Of a stretch of 57,806 nt of DNA, positions 7,926-15,566 are shown in pieces. The DNA is taken from the NCBI GenBank assembly GCA_046259385.1, contig JBJYWI010000017.1, positions 1 through 57,806 of the forward strand, given 5' to 3'. A program made the position numbers and the translations under genes. Every line of letters begins with the position of its first letter. Position 1 is the first letter of the stretch. Under the pieces are notes generated by a model, which was given only the letters and a program-made list of their open reading frames with translations, did not search any database and was not told the origin of the DNA. The stretch comes from CAVWDI01 sp046259385. GTDB taxonomy: Bacteria > Chloroflexota > Anaerolineae > Anaerolineales > UBA4823.

Positions 7926-8954
7926 ATGAAAGCTGTCAGGATGGTTGAAATCGGAAAACCGCTTGAAAATTTTGAACTCCCTGAACCGTCTGTTGGTCCG
8001 AATGATGTGTTGGTGGCTGTAAAAGCAGCAGGAATCTGCCATTCGGATGCGCATTACCGCTCAGGTGTCTCGCCGGTTGATCCACTTCCATTGACTCTGG
8101 GTCATGAGGTGTCTGGTGTTGTTGAAGAGATAGGTGCGCGTGTAAGATCATTTGAAACCGGGGAGCGAGTTTGCCTGCATTATATGGTTACCTGTGGAGT
8201 ATGCGAGTGGTGTAACAAGGGTAGTGAACAATTCTGCGTGAGGGGAAAAATGATCGGGAAATACCGGGATGGCGGTTTCGCTGAATATATCCAGGTCCCG
8301 GAGAGAAGTGTGTTCCGGCTTCCGGAAGAGATCGGGTTTGACCACGGCGCTGTGTTGATGTGCTCATCAGCCACCGCGCTGCACGCATTGAAAGTAGCCA
8401 GTCTTAAACCTGGTGAAAGTGTTGCGGTGTTTGGAGTGGGTGGTCTGGGCATCTCCGCAATCCAGCTTGCGCATGGTTACGGCGCTTCGCAGGTTTACGC
8501 GGTTGACCTGCTGCCGGTTAAATTGGATCTGGCGGAAAAGCTTGGCGCCTTCCCGGTTAATCCAGCCGATGGCGACCCGGCAAGCCAAATTATGGAATTA
8601 ACCAATGGAAGAGGTGTGGATGTCTCATTGGAGCTGGTTGGATTACCGGTAACAATGGATCAGGCTTTCAGGTCTCTTGGGATAAAAGGTCGAGCGGCAA
8701 TTGCAGGATTGACGGATCAAAAATTCGAGATCGAGCCGTACCGGTATTTACTGAACAGGGAAGCCCAAATCATAGGGGTTTCGGACCACCTCGCCCAGGA
8801 GATACCCGAATTAATTTACTGGGTACAGAAAGGCGTGCTCGACTTAAGCCACGCGGTAACGGCTCGTATTCCTCTGGATGAAGAACCAATCAATGCCGAG
8901 CTTGACAGACTCGATAGGTTTGGACAGGGGATCAGAACGGTGGTCGAGCCATAA
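7926..8954 (+). CDS. Zinc-dependent alcohol dehydrogenase (MDR family)
   Basis: 342 aa. Catalytic zinc ligands are in GICHSDAHY and LGHEVSG. The structural zinc lobe is canonical (CGVCEWCNKGSEQFC, Cys-x2-Cys-x2-Cys-x7-Cys). The NAD-binding loop is FGVGGLGISA at residues 165-175. The start is set by CAGGAG upstream of ATG 7926. A promoter and an operator-like dyad lie just upstream, so expression is probably switched by a ligand-responsive repressor. It likely interconverts an alcohol and an aldehyde; no substrate can be assigned. It is followed by ychF after 89 bases. Confidence 0.85.
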   Translation: MKAVRMVEIGKPLENFELPEPSVGPNDVLVAVKAAGICHSDAHYRSGVSPVDPLPLTLGHEVSGVVEEIGARVRSFETGERVCLHYMVTCGVCEWCNKGSEQFCVRGKMIGKYRDGGFAEYIQVPERSVFRLPEEIGFDHGAVLMCSSATALHALKVASLKPGESVAVFGVGGLGISAIQLAHGYGASQVYAVDLLPVKLDLAEKLGAFPVNPADGDPASQIMELTNGRGVDVSLELVGLPVTMDQAFRSLGIKGRAAIAGLTDQKFEIEPYRYLLNREAQIIGVSDHLAQEIPELIYWVQKGVLDLSHAVTARIPLDEEPINAELDRLDRFGQGIRTVVEP

Positions 8955-9043
8955 GCCTCTAAGTCCCAGGATTTACAGCGGGTGTTAATGAGTATAATGA
9001 AAATCCAGGTAAGGATCTTAAAGTCTGGAAGAGAGGATCAATA

Positions 9044-10144
9044 ATGGGGTTAAGTGTCGGAATCATCGGTTTACCTAATGTCGGTAAGAGCACTGTATTT
9101 AACGCGCTTACAGGAACGCAGAATGCCGAGGTCGCAAATTATCCCTTCTGCACAATCAAACCAAATCATGCAGTTGTCCCGGTTCCGGATGAGCGGGTTG
9201 AAAAATTGGCTGAATTGGTGGATGTGCCCGGAACAATCCATGCAACAATTGAATTTTTCGATATTGCCGGCCTTGTGGCTGGAGCGAGTAAAGGGGAGGG
9301 ATTGGGGAACAGATTTCTCGCCAATATCCGCGATACTGCTGCAGTAGTTCACGTTGTACGCTGCTTTGATGATCCGAACGTTGTCCATATCAGCGACCAG
9401 CTCAACCCTGTCCAGGATATCGAGATTGTGAACCTTGAGCTTGTTCTTTCAGACCTGGAGCAACTGGATCGTAAAATTGAGCGCCTCTCGAACCAGGCAA
9501 AGGCGGATAAATCCATCAGACCCTTGCTGGAATTTGCAATCAATCTGAGAGACCATTTTGCAGCCGGGAAGGCGGCACGCAGTTCCTCTAATCGCCTAAA
9601 GGAAGAATTTTTAAATTTGAACAAAGAACTGCGTTTTCTGACAGCCAAGCCTGTAATTTATGCTGCCAATGTCGATGAAGCAGGGTTGGGCGAGGTTCCG
9701 GAGTGCGTAAAAACATTGGAAAGAATCTCCTTATCCGAAGGTGCTGAAATGGTTGTTTTCTGCGCCAAGTTGGAGGAGGAGATGGTCAACATGACTCTTG
9801 ATGAACGGCGGGAATTTCTGGAGCTGGTTGGTGCGGATGAAAGCGGTCTGCAGCAGGTCATCCGCAAAAGTTTTGAAGCGTTGAACCTGATAAGCTTCTT
9901 CACAAAAAATGAAAAAGAAGTTCGCGCCTGGACAGTAAAAAGAGGGACTAGCGCGCCTCAAGCAGCTGGTCAAATCCATACTGATTTCGAACGCGGTTTT
10001 ATCAAGGCGGATGTTGTGTCTTTTAAACGATTTCTTGAATTCGGGAGCGACAGCGCGCTCAAATCTGCTGGTTTAATGCGCCAGGAAGGGAAGGATTACA
10101 TTGTCCAGGATGGAGATATCATCTATTTCAGGTTTAACATTTAG
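9044..10144 (+). CDS. ychF: Redox-regulated ATPase/GTPase YchF (Obg-like)
   Basis: 366 aa, the usual length for YchF/OLA1. The G1 loop is GLPNVGKST at residues 8-16, the G3 region is FFDIAGLV, and the altered G4 motif NVDE (in YAANVDEAG) replaces NKxD, which in YchF explains a preference for ATP over GTP. The coiled coil covers about 130-200, and the C-terminal TGS domain ends with VVSFKRFLEFGSD and DGDIIYFRFNI. YchF binds the ribosome and responds to oxidative stress. ATG 9044 follows GAGAGGAT by about seven bases. Confidence 0.96.
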   Translation: MGLSVGIIGLPNVGKSTVFNALTGTQNAEVANYPFCTIKPNHAVVPVPDERVEKLAELVDVPGTIHATIEFFDIAGLVAGASKGEGLGNRFLANIRDTAAVVHVVRCFDDPNVVHISDQLNPVQDIEIVNLELVLSDLEQLDRKIERLSNQAKADKSIRPLLEFAINLRDHFAAGKAARSSSNRLKEEFLNLNKELRFLTAKPVIYAANVDEAGLGEVPECVKTLERISLSEGAEMVVFCAKLEEEMVNMTLDERREFLELVGADESGLQQVIRKSFEALNLISFFTKNEKEVRAWTVKRGTSAPQAAGQIHTDFERGFIKADVVSFKRFLEFGSDSALKSAGLMRQEGKDYIVQDGDIIYFRFNI

Positions 10145-10162
10145 CTGTAAGGGTGATGGCTG

Positions 10163-10915
10163 ATGAAACTGGCTGCTTTTGATATTGAAATCGCAAAAGA
10201 AATCCCAGCGGGAGTAAAAAACTGGCAGAAATATGAGCCGCTGGGTATCAGTTGTGCAGCGCTTGCTGCAAGCGATGAAAAGCAGGTAAGGATCTGGAAA
10301 GGTATGCCAAAGATGGACAGGGAAGGCTGCCTTGAGATCGTATCGGATTTAAATGATTTTGTCGAGAGAGGGTATACCCTCCTGACCTGGAACGGGTGCA
10401 AATTTGATTTCAATGTGCTAGCCCAGGAGACAGGTCTTTATACCAGATGCGCAGAGATGGCGAAAAACCATTACGACCTAATGTTAATGGTTACTTTCAC
10501 CCAGGGTCACTTTTTGAGTTTGCAGGCTGCACTGGAAGGTTCTGGGTTAAAGGGGAAATTGAAAAATGTGACTTTAAAAAACGGCCGTGTCCTGACTGGT
10601 ATGGACGGTGCGCTGGCTCCAAGGCTCTGGAAAGCAGGGGAATATGAAGCAGTACTGGCATATCTGAGAGAGGATGTAACCCAATTATTGGAACTTGCCA
10701 GCGTCACTGTTAGAAATAGAGCCCTGCGCTGGATAAGCCGATCCGGAAATTTTCGCAGGATGCCTGTGGAACGGTTACTGACAGTGCATGAGTGTTTTCT
10801 GCTGCCTGAGCCGGATGTATCCTGGTCGTTCAGACCCCCCAGCAGGTCTGGTTTTATCGATTGGATGCCTGTGGGGATAAGGGAATCCCTGAATCGCGGT
10901 GCTGGTAGGATCTAA
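10163..10915 (+). CDS. DEDD-type 3'-5' exonuclease / RNase H-fold protein
   Basis: 250 aa. The order of acidic motifs fits DnaQ/PolB-like exonucleases: FDIE at residues 6-9 (ExoI), TWNGCKFDFNVL near 75 (ExoII), DLMLMV near 105, and YLREDVTQLLEL near 170-180 (ExoIII). It should cleave DNA or RNA from the 3' end with two divalent metal ions. The C-terminal 60 residues are not recognised. ATG 10163 is preceded by AAGGGTGAT and lies 18 bases after ychF, so the two are probably co-transcribed. Its stop overlaps the end of the convergent aminotransferase-like gene by three bases. Confidence 0.75.
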   Translation: MKLAAFDIEIAKEIPAGVKNWQKYEPLGISCAALAASDEKQVRIWKGMPKMDREGCLEIVSDLNDFVERGYTLLTWNGCKFDFNVLAQETGLYTRCAEMAKNHYDLMLMVTFTQGHFLSLQAALEGSGLKGKLKNVTLKNGRVLTGMDGALAPRLWKAGEYEAVLAYLREDVTQLLELASVTVRNRALRWISRSGNFRRMPVERLLTVHECFLLPEPDVSWSFRPPSRSGFIDWMPVGIRESLNRGAGRI

Positions 10916-12093
10916 ATCAGAGCCAGCTGCTTTCCTACCTTTTCAAATGTAGACAGAACCTGATCCAGCTGAGCGTCTGTGTGAGTAGCCATATAACTGG
11001 TGCGCAGGAGCTGCCTGCCGGGCGCGACAGCCGGGGAGATAACCGCGTTTACAAAGACACCGCTGTCGAACAATATCTTCCAGGTAAGAAATGTTTTAAC
11101 GTCATCACCAATCAGAATCGGGATAACTGGAGTAACTGAATTGCCAGTATCAAACCCCAGTTTTTGATATTCAGACCGCATATAGTCCCCGATCTGGTTT
11201 AATCTCACAACCCGCTCCGGTTCAGTACGCATAACTTCAAGTGCCGCTTGTACCGCGGCGGTGTTGGAGGGTGGTATGCTGGCGCTGAAGATCAGCGAAC
11301 GAGCGTGGTGTTTAATAAAATGGATAACTACTTCATCTCCGGCGATAAATCCTCCCAGTGATGCAAAGGATTTGCTGAATGTGGACATGATTAAGTCCAC
11401 ATCATCTGTCATATCAAAATGAGCCGCTGTGCCGCGGCCTTGACCCAGCACACCCATAGCATGGGCGTCATCAACCATCAAGCGGGCTCCATAGCGTTTG
11501 CAGATGGGGATTAACTCCGGGAGCGGCGCGATATCTCCCTCCATGCTGAACAGACCATCAACAACCACAAGTTTGCCTTTATCTTCGGGCAGCTTTTCCA
11601 ATATCCTCTCGAAATCATCCATATCATTATGGCGGAAGCGCTTGATCATACCCCGGCTCAGGAAAGCGCCATCGACAATACTGGCGTGGTCATCCTTATC
11701 CAGAATGATGATATCATCTTTACATACGAGTGCGCTTATAACGCCAAGGTTTACCTGCATACCGGTCGAAAAGATAAGGGCGGATTCTTTTCCGACCCAA
11801 TTGGCAAGCTCCGCTTCGAGTTGTTCGTGCATTTCGAGTGTTCCGTTTAAAAACCGTGAACCTGTACAGCTTGTACCGAAAGTATGTATCGCGTCAATGG
11901 CAGCCTGACGGACCTTGGGATTAGTGGTAAGCCCCAGGTAGTTATTAGAACCGCACATGATCAGCCTGTGCCCTTGGAATTCCGCTTCAGTGCCTTCATT
12001 GCCCGTCAATGGGATGAAATATGGGTAAATTCCCGCCTCCATTGCTTCTTTAGCGGCTGTAAATCCTGTACATTTTTCGAATAAGTCCAACAT
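10912..12093 (-). CDS. Alpha-oxoamine synthase, serine palmitoyltransferase-like
   Basis: 393 aa, PLP-dependent alpha-oxoamine synthase family (SPT, KBL, BioF, ALAS). The PLP lysine is in TFSKSFASLGG, the ring-stacking histidine in DKDDHASIVDG, and the cofactor aspartate/histidine in VDDAHAMGVLG. The whole protein, notably YPYFIPL, MCGSNNYLGL, GTSCTGSRFLNGTLEMHE, HHARSLIFSAS and FVNAVISPAVAPG, resembles bacterial serine palmitoyltransferase, which joins serine and a fatty acyl-CoA to make 3-ketodihydrosphingosine. The neighbouring reductase supports this over glycine C-acetyltransferase (Kbl). The start is fixed by AAGGAG seven bases before ATG 12093. No threonine dehydrogenase partner (Tdh) is adjacent. 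Confidence 0.78.
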   Translation of the reverse strand: MLDLFEKCTGFTAAKEAMEAGIYPYFIPLTGNEGTEAEFQGHRLIMCGSNNYLGLTTNPKVRQAAIDAIHTFGTSCTGSRFLNGTLEMHEQLEAELANWVGKESALIFSTGMQVNLGVISALVCKDDIIILDKDDHASIVDGAFLSRGMIKRFRHNDMDDFERILEKLPEDKGKLVVVDGLFSMEGDIAPLPELIPICKRYGARLMVDDAHAMGVLGQGRGTAAHFDMTDDVDLIMSTFSKSFASLGGFIAGDEVVIHFIKHHARSLIFSASIPPSNTAAVQAALEVMRTEPERVVRLNQIGDYMRSEYQKLGFDTGNSVTPVIPILIGDDVKTFLTWKILFDSGVFVNAVISPAVAPGRQLLRTSYMATHTDAQLDQVLSTFEKVGKQLALI

Positions 12094-12200
12094 GATATCA
12101 CTCCTTATCGCCAGTTATTGAAACGAAAATAATAACGGAATTGAAAGAAATTTTTTCAGTAAAACCCTAATTTGTTAAGTTTCAATAAATCTACTAAAGG

Positions 12201-13058
12201 TCACGGGCTTGAATCTGGATTGCGCACTTTATTAGATTTATCAATTTGTCTGATGGCCATGTTTTGCAGCCAGTCAAGTACGGGGTAAACCCCTCTCCCA
12301 AGGATGTTAATCAATTTAAATATTAACTTCATTCCTATGTCAGGGATAATCGCTTCCTGGTTTTGTTTGATACCTTCAAGGATCTGACGGGCTACTTTTT
12401 CAGGCGGGACCGGGTCAATCGCGGGGACGAAGTCGAGGATTTTTTTATAGATCTCTGGCTTGAATTTGTTTTCATACTGCAGTTGAGGCGTATCAGTATC
12501 CGGTGGGTAAGCAATCGCAACGTTGATTCCGTGCGGTTTCAACTCCATCCGCAGCGCATCAGAAAAACCTCGCAGGGCAAACTTGGAGGCTGAGTAAGCA
12601 GTATAACCACCAATCCCAATCACTGCCATCATAGTCGCGATATTGACTATATGACCGGACCCTCTTTCCAACATTCCAGGCAGTACTGCTTTGGTGACAT
12701 TGACAGCTCCAAAATAATTGACATCCATCATCCAGTGGTATACTTCCAGATCAAGTTCCCGGGCATAACCAGGCTGGACAACCCCGGCGCAGTTGATCAG
12801 CATATCCGGAATTCCGCTGGTTGTAATCACCTGTTCCACGTTTTGATTGACGAGTTCAATATCAGAAACATCCGTTGGGTATATAAAATGCTGACCCGGA
12901 CTGATGTGCTGGATTTCATCAAGGGTTTTTTCCAGCTGGGGGATTGAACGCGCAAAGATAGAGATGTTGGCGCCGTATGTTGCCAGCTGCCGGGATAGCT
13001 CTAACCCGATACCGCTGCTACCCCCAGTTATCAGTATATTCCAATTTTTAAAAGGCAT
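12201..13058 (-). CDS. Short-chain dehydrogenase, 3-ketodihydrosphingosine reductase-like
   Basis: 285 aa SDR. The Rossmann motif is TGGSSGIG near residue 11, the structural motif NCAG, and the active site TAYSASKFALRG (Tyr-x3-Lys). The block AIAYPPDTDTPQLQYENKFKPE is a hallmark of the KDSR family, which reduces 3-ketodihydrosphingosine to sphinganine. A hydrophobic C-terminal stretch (IFKLINILGRGVYPVLDWL) fits membrane association as in KDSR. The catalytic serine position, 13 residues before the tyrosine, is threonine here (IATMMA), a conservative but unusual change. It lies 107 bases upstream of the SPT-like gene on the same strand, so both steps of sphingoid base synthesis are side by side. 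No clear ribosome site before ATG 13058. Confidence 0.78.
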   Translation of the reverse strand: MPFKNWNILITGGSSGIGLELSRQLATYGANISIFARSIPQLEKTLDEIQHISPGQHFIYPTDVSDIELVNQNVEQVITTSGIPDMLINCAGVVQPGYARELDLEVYHWMMDVNYFGAVNVTKAVLPGMLERGSGHIVNIATMMAVIGIGGYTAYSASKFALRGFSDALRMELKPHGINVAIAYPPDTDTPQLQYENKFKPEIYKKILDFVPAIDPVPPEKVARQILEGIKQNQEAIIPDIGMKLIFKLINILGRGVYPVLDWLQNMAIRQIDKSNKVRNPDSSP

Positions 13059-13093
13059 GAGTTTCGATAATGACTTACTACTGCATTCTGTGA

Positions 13094-13465
13094 TTAAACA
13101 TGTTGATCAACCAGAATTGGATTACCATCTGGATCTTCAATGATGAAACTTGCCGGACCGGTTGTGCTTTCATCCGCTTCGCTTATAAACTCCACATTTT
13201 GGGCCGTGAGATTACGCTGCAACTCTCGAATGTCAGTAAATTGCTCAGGCGTGTTTGCATTTTGATCCCAACCCGGATTGAAAGTCAACATGTTTTTTTC
13301 GAACATCCCTTGAAAAAGACCAATTGTCGCTTCTCCGTTTTTCATTATCAACCAGTTCTGAGAAGCGTCGCCGCCGAACTCCTGAAATCCAAGTTTTTCG
13401 TAGAAAGATTTTGAAGTTCCCAAATCTTTAACTGTTAAACTGATCGAAAATGCACCTAAATCCAT
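13094..13465 (-). CDS. VOC (glyoxalase/bleomycin resistance fold) protein
   Basis: 123 aa, single vicinal-oxygen-chelate domain. SISLTVKDLGTSKSFYEKLGF at the start and PASFIIEDPDGNPILVDQH at the end are typical beta-alpha-beta-beta-beta module edges. Candidate metal or ligand residues are limited, so it may be a binding protein or an enzyme of unknown substrate. A strong ribosome site, AGGAGG, lies seven bases before ATG 13465. It is 35 bases upstream of the SDR gene and may be co-transcribed. Confidence 0.85.
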   Translation of the reverse strand: MDLGAFSISLTVKDLGTSKSFYEKLGFQEFGGDASQNWLIMKNGEATIGLFQGMFEKNMLTFNPGWDQNANTPEQFTDIRELQRNLTAQNVEFISEADESTTGPASFIIEDPDGNPILVDQHV

Positions 13466-13494
13466 TCAATTCCTCCTTTTCTTTTTGTCACAAA

Positions 13495-14661
13495 TTATAA
13501 AAATGTCACATTCGCGCCCTGGCTGGCGCGGCAGAGATATATTTGGGCTTTCAGGCCTGTTTCCCGTAAATATTTTTCGCCCAATTGAGTTATGAATTCT
13601 TGGGCGCATGTCTCCTGAACGAGGTTTACTGTGCATCCACCGAAACCAGCCCCGGTCAGGCGGGCGCCAATACAGCCTTGAAGATCCCGGGTCAGCTCAA
13701 CAAGTGTGTCCAATTCAGGAGTGCTGACTTCATACAGATCGCGCAAACTGGCATGGCTGGAGTACATCAAAGCACCGAACACCTGTCCATCCTCCCGGCG
13801 CAGGGCACTCAATGCAGAATCGACCCTGGCTATTTCTTTTACGACATGCTCAGCTCGCATTCTCTCTGTCCTGGGGAGGAATTCACTGTATGCTGCAAAT
13901 TCGATCGGAGAAACATCTCTCAAAGATTTTATGCCTGGAAGATATTCTGATAGATACTTAACAGCACTTTCACATGAAGCGCGCCTCTCATTGTACCCTG
14001 ATGAAGTCAAAGACCGGCGAACACTTGAATCAGCGATAATGATACTTAAGTCATCTGGAAGCGGGGCTGTCTTGTATTCCAGACTGCGAGTATCAAAGTA
14101 GAGGGCGTGACCTTCGACGCCGCAGGCACTCGCAAATTGATCCATTAATCCGCATGAAACTCCGACATATTCGTTTTCTGCCCGCTGGCAAATTATTGCC
14201 ATTTCGAGAGGTTCGATTTCCCAGTTCTCCAGCGCCTTCCATGTGTAGCCAAATCCAACTTCCACCGCAGCGGAAGAACTCAATCCGGCTCCTATTGGGA
14301 TATTTGAACTAAAAACAGCATGAATCCCATGGATTTCCAATCCAGATTTTATAAGCGCCCAGGCAACACCGGCTGGGTAGCATGCCCATGCTGGCAGAGG
14401 ATTTCCATCCTGATCCACTTTTTGGTCTAGATCAGCAATATTTATAACCGTTTCCTGATCAAGGTCGATTGCGTGAAGCTGGATTTTGCTGTCCGTGTTT
14501 CCGGAAGCGGCGATTTTCACTTCCCTATCGATCGCTGCTGGAAGTACCGGACCGTCGTTGTAATCGATATGTTCGCCAATAAGATTTACTCTCCCCGGTG
14601 CGCGAATAAGCAGATCAGGTCTTGCAGAGTTTTTGTTCGAAAAAATATCGATTATATCCAT
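13495..14661 (-). CDS. galK: Galactokinase (GHMP kinase)
   Basis: About 388 aa from ATG 14661. The galactokinase signature is RAPGRVNLIGEHIDYNDG near residue 20-37, the ATP-binding GHMP motif is PIGAGLSSSAAVE, the catalytic aspartate region is CGLMDQFAS, and motif 3 is LTGAGFGGCTVNLV. It phosphorylates galactose at O1. The open frame continues to 15027 but that part lacks family similarity and covers a separate membrane-protein gene, so a start near 14661 (or GTG 14673) is more sensible. It gives the usual 20-27 residues before APGR. No clear ribosome site is visible. No other Leloir-pathway gene (galT, galE) is nearby. Confidence 0.88.
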   Translation of the reverse strand: MDIIDIFSNKNSARPDLLIRAPGRVNLIGEHIDYNDGPVLPAAIDREVKIAASGNTDSKIQLHAIDLDQETVINIADLDQKVDQDGNPLPAWACYPAGVAWALIKSGLEIHGIHAVFSSNIPIGAGLSSSAAVEVGFGYTWKALENWEIEPLEMAIICQRAENEYVGVSCGLMDQFASACGVEGHALYFDTRSLEYKTAPLPDDLSIIIADSSVRRSLTSSGYNERRASCESAVKYLSEYLPGIKSLRDVSPIEFAAYSEFLPRTERMRAEHVVKEIARVDSALSALRREDGQVFGALMYSSHASLRDLYEVSTPELDTLVELTRDLQGCIGARLTGAGFGGCTVNLVQETCAQEFITQLGEKYLRETGLKAQIYLCRASQGANVTFL

Positions 14662-14753
14662 TCGAGCATTCACGGAAAGGAATTTGTTAATCCGTGTTTC
14701 GGACCCTAAATCAGTGAACAATCCAAATTTTACACCAATAATTGTTTCCGGAC

Positions 14754-14936
14754 TTATCTCGTCAGAACTGCGAGCAGGTTGCCGGTGATAACCATGATTA
14801 CCAAAACCCATACCCAACCAATCGCCTCGTTTACGGCGGCATAATACATGAAAACCGGGGGCAGGATCATCAGGGTAAATGAGATGAGATGGACCTGAAA
14901 TTTTCGTTTTGATAATTTTCTGAGAAACTGGCTCAT
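14754..14936 (-). CDS. Small two-helix membrane protein
   Basis: 60 aa. A basic N-terminus (LRKLSKRKFQ) is followed by two hydrophobic segments, about residues 16-33 (LISFTLMILPPVFMYYAA) and 39-57 (IGWVWVLVIMVITGNLLAV). ACAGGA lies nine bases before ATG 14936. It lies in a different frame from the overlapping upstream extension of the galactokinase frame. Its hydrophobic pattern and ribosome site make it the better gene. Function unknown. Confidence 0.65.
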   Translation of the reverse strand: MSQFLRKLSKRKFQVHLISFTLMILPPVFMYYAAVNEAIGWVWVLVIMVITGNLLAVLTR

Positions 14937-15004
14937 GGATTATTTTTCCTGTAGGCTTAATGGTAAATCTCAAGGACTTACGATCATTTTCGCACTCCAA
15001 TGCA

Positions 15005-15550
15005 TCAGGGTGGATTACCAAAATCAAAAGCGCCCGGAAAATCCGGGGGTGCTTTTTTCTCTTTTGCGCTCCAGGATTTTATGTTGATTTTATATGCAGC
15101 GGTTCCTTTCATCGATTTTTCATCTAACGCTGGATAGTCCTGCCCTGCTTGCAGATGCGGAAAATATTTATCCAGAAGACACTGAAGGGCGTACTTTCTT
15201 TCAGTATTATCGGAAAGAATTTCTGCGTGACCAAAAACCACAACGCTGGCATATTCGAGGCTGAAATCCCTGGCTTCCTCTGCTGGAAGCAGCCTGCCCA
15301 TTTCAGCGACTGTGAAGCATACCTTCCGGTTGGCTTTTATATTTTCAACAGTCCTTCCCTGGGTAGCTGTGTGAATATAAATCGCATTTGTATCTTCATC
15401 ATAAGCATATAAGTTTGTATTAATAAAAGGTTGATCTTCACTGACAGTTGCCAGTACACCAAATGGCGCATCCTGAAGGAACTTTTTGATCCAGTTCTGA
15501 TCGGTAACAGCCCGGTCACTTCTTCTGATCTGATTATTGGAATTGTTCAT
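15005..15550 (-). CDS. Pyridoxamine 5'-phosphate oxidase-like flavin-binding protein
   Basis: 181 aa, FMN-binding split-barrel fold. APFGVLATVSEDQPFINTNLYAYD near residues 28-50, IYIHTATQGRTVENIKANRKVCFTV and SVVVFGHAEIL are typical of the group related to PNPOx, heme oxygenases and NimA-like nitroreductases. It probably binds FMN, F420 or heme; the substrate is unknown. AGGAAT sits before ATG 15550. It lies 16 bases downstream of the lactate permease gene, so it may belong to the same transcript. Confidence 0.82.
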   Translation of the reverse strand: MNNSNNQIRRSDRAVTDQNWIKKFLQDAPFGVLATVSEDQPFINTNLYAYDEDTNAIYIHTATQGRTVENIKANRKVCFTVAEMGRLLPAEEARDFSLEYASVVVFGHAEILSDNTERKYALQCLLDKYFPHLQAGQDYPALDEKSMKGTAAYKINIKSWSAKEKKAPPDFPGAFDFGNPP

Positions 15551-15566
15551 ATTAGTATTCCTATTT

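Noticed and set aside
14662..15027. N-terminal extension of about 120 residues on galactokinase
   Set aside because: It has no galactokinase similarity and covers a separate 60-aa membrane protein gene with its own ribosome site.
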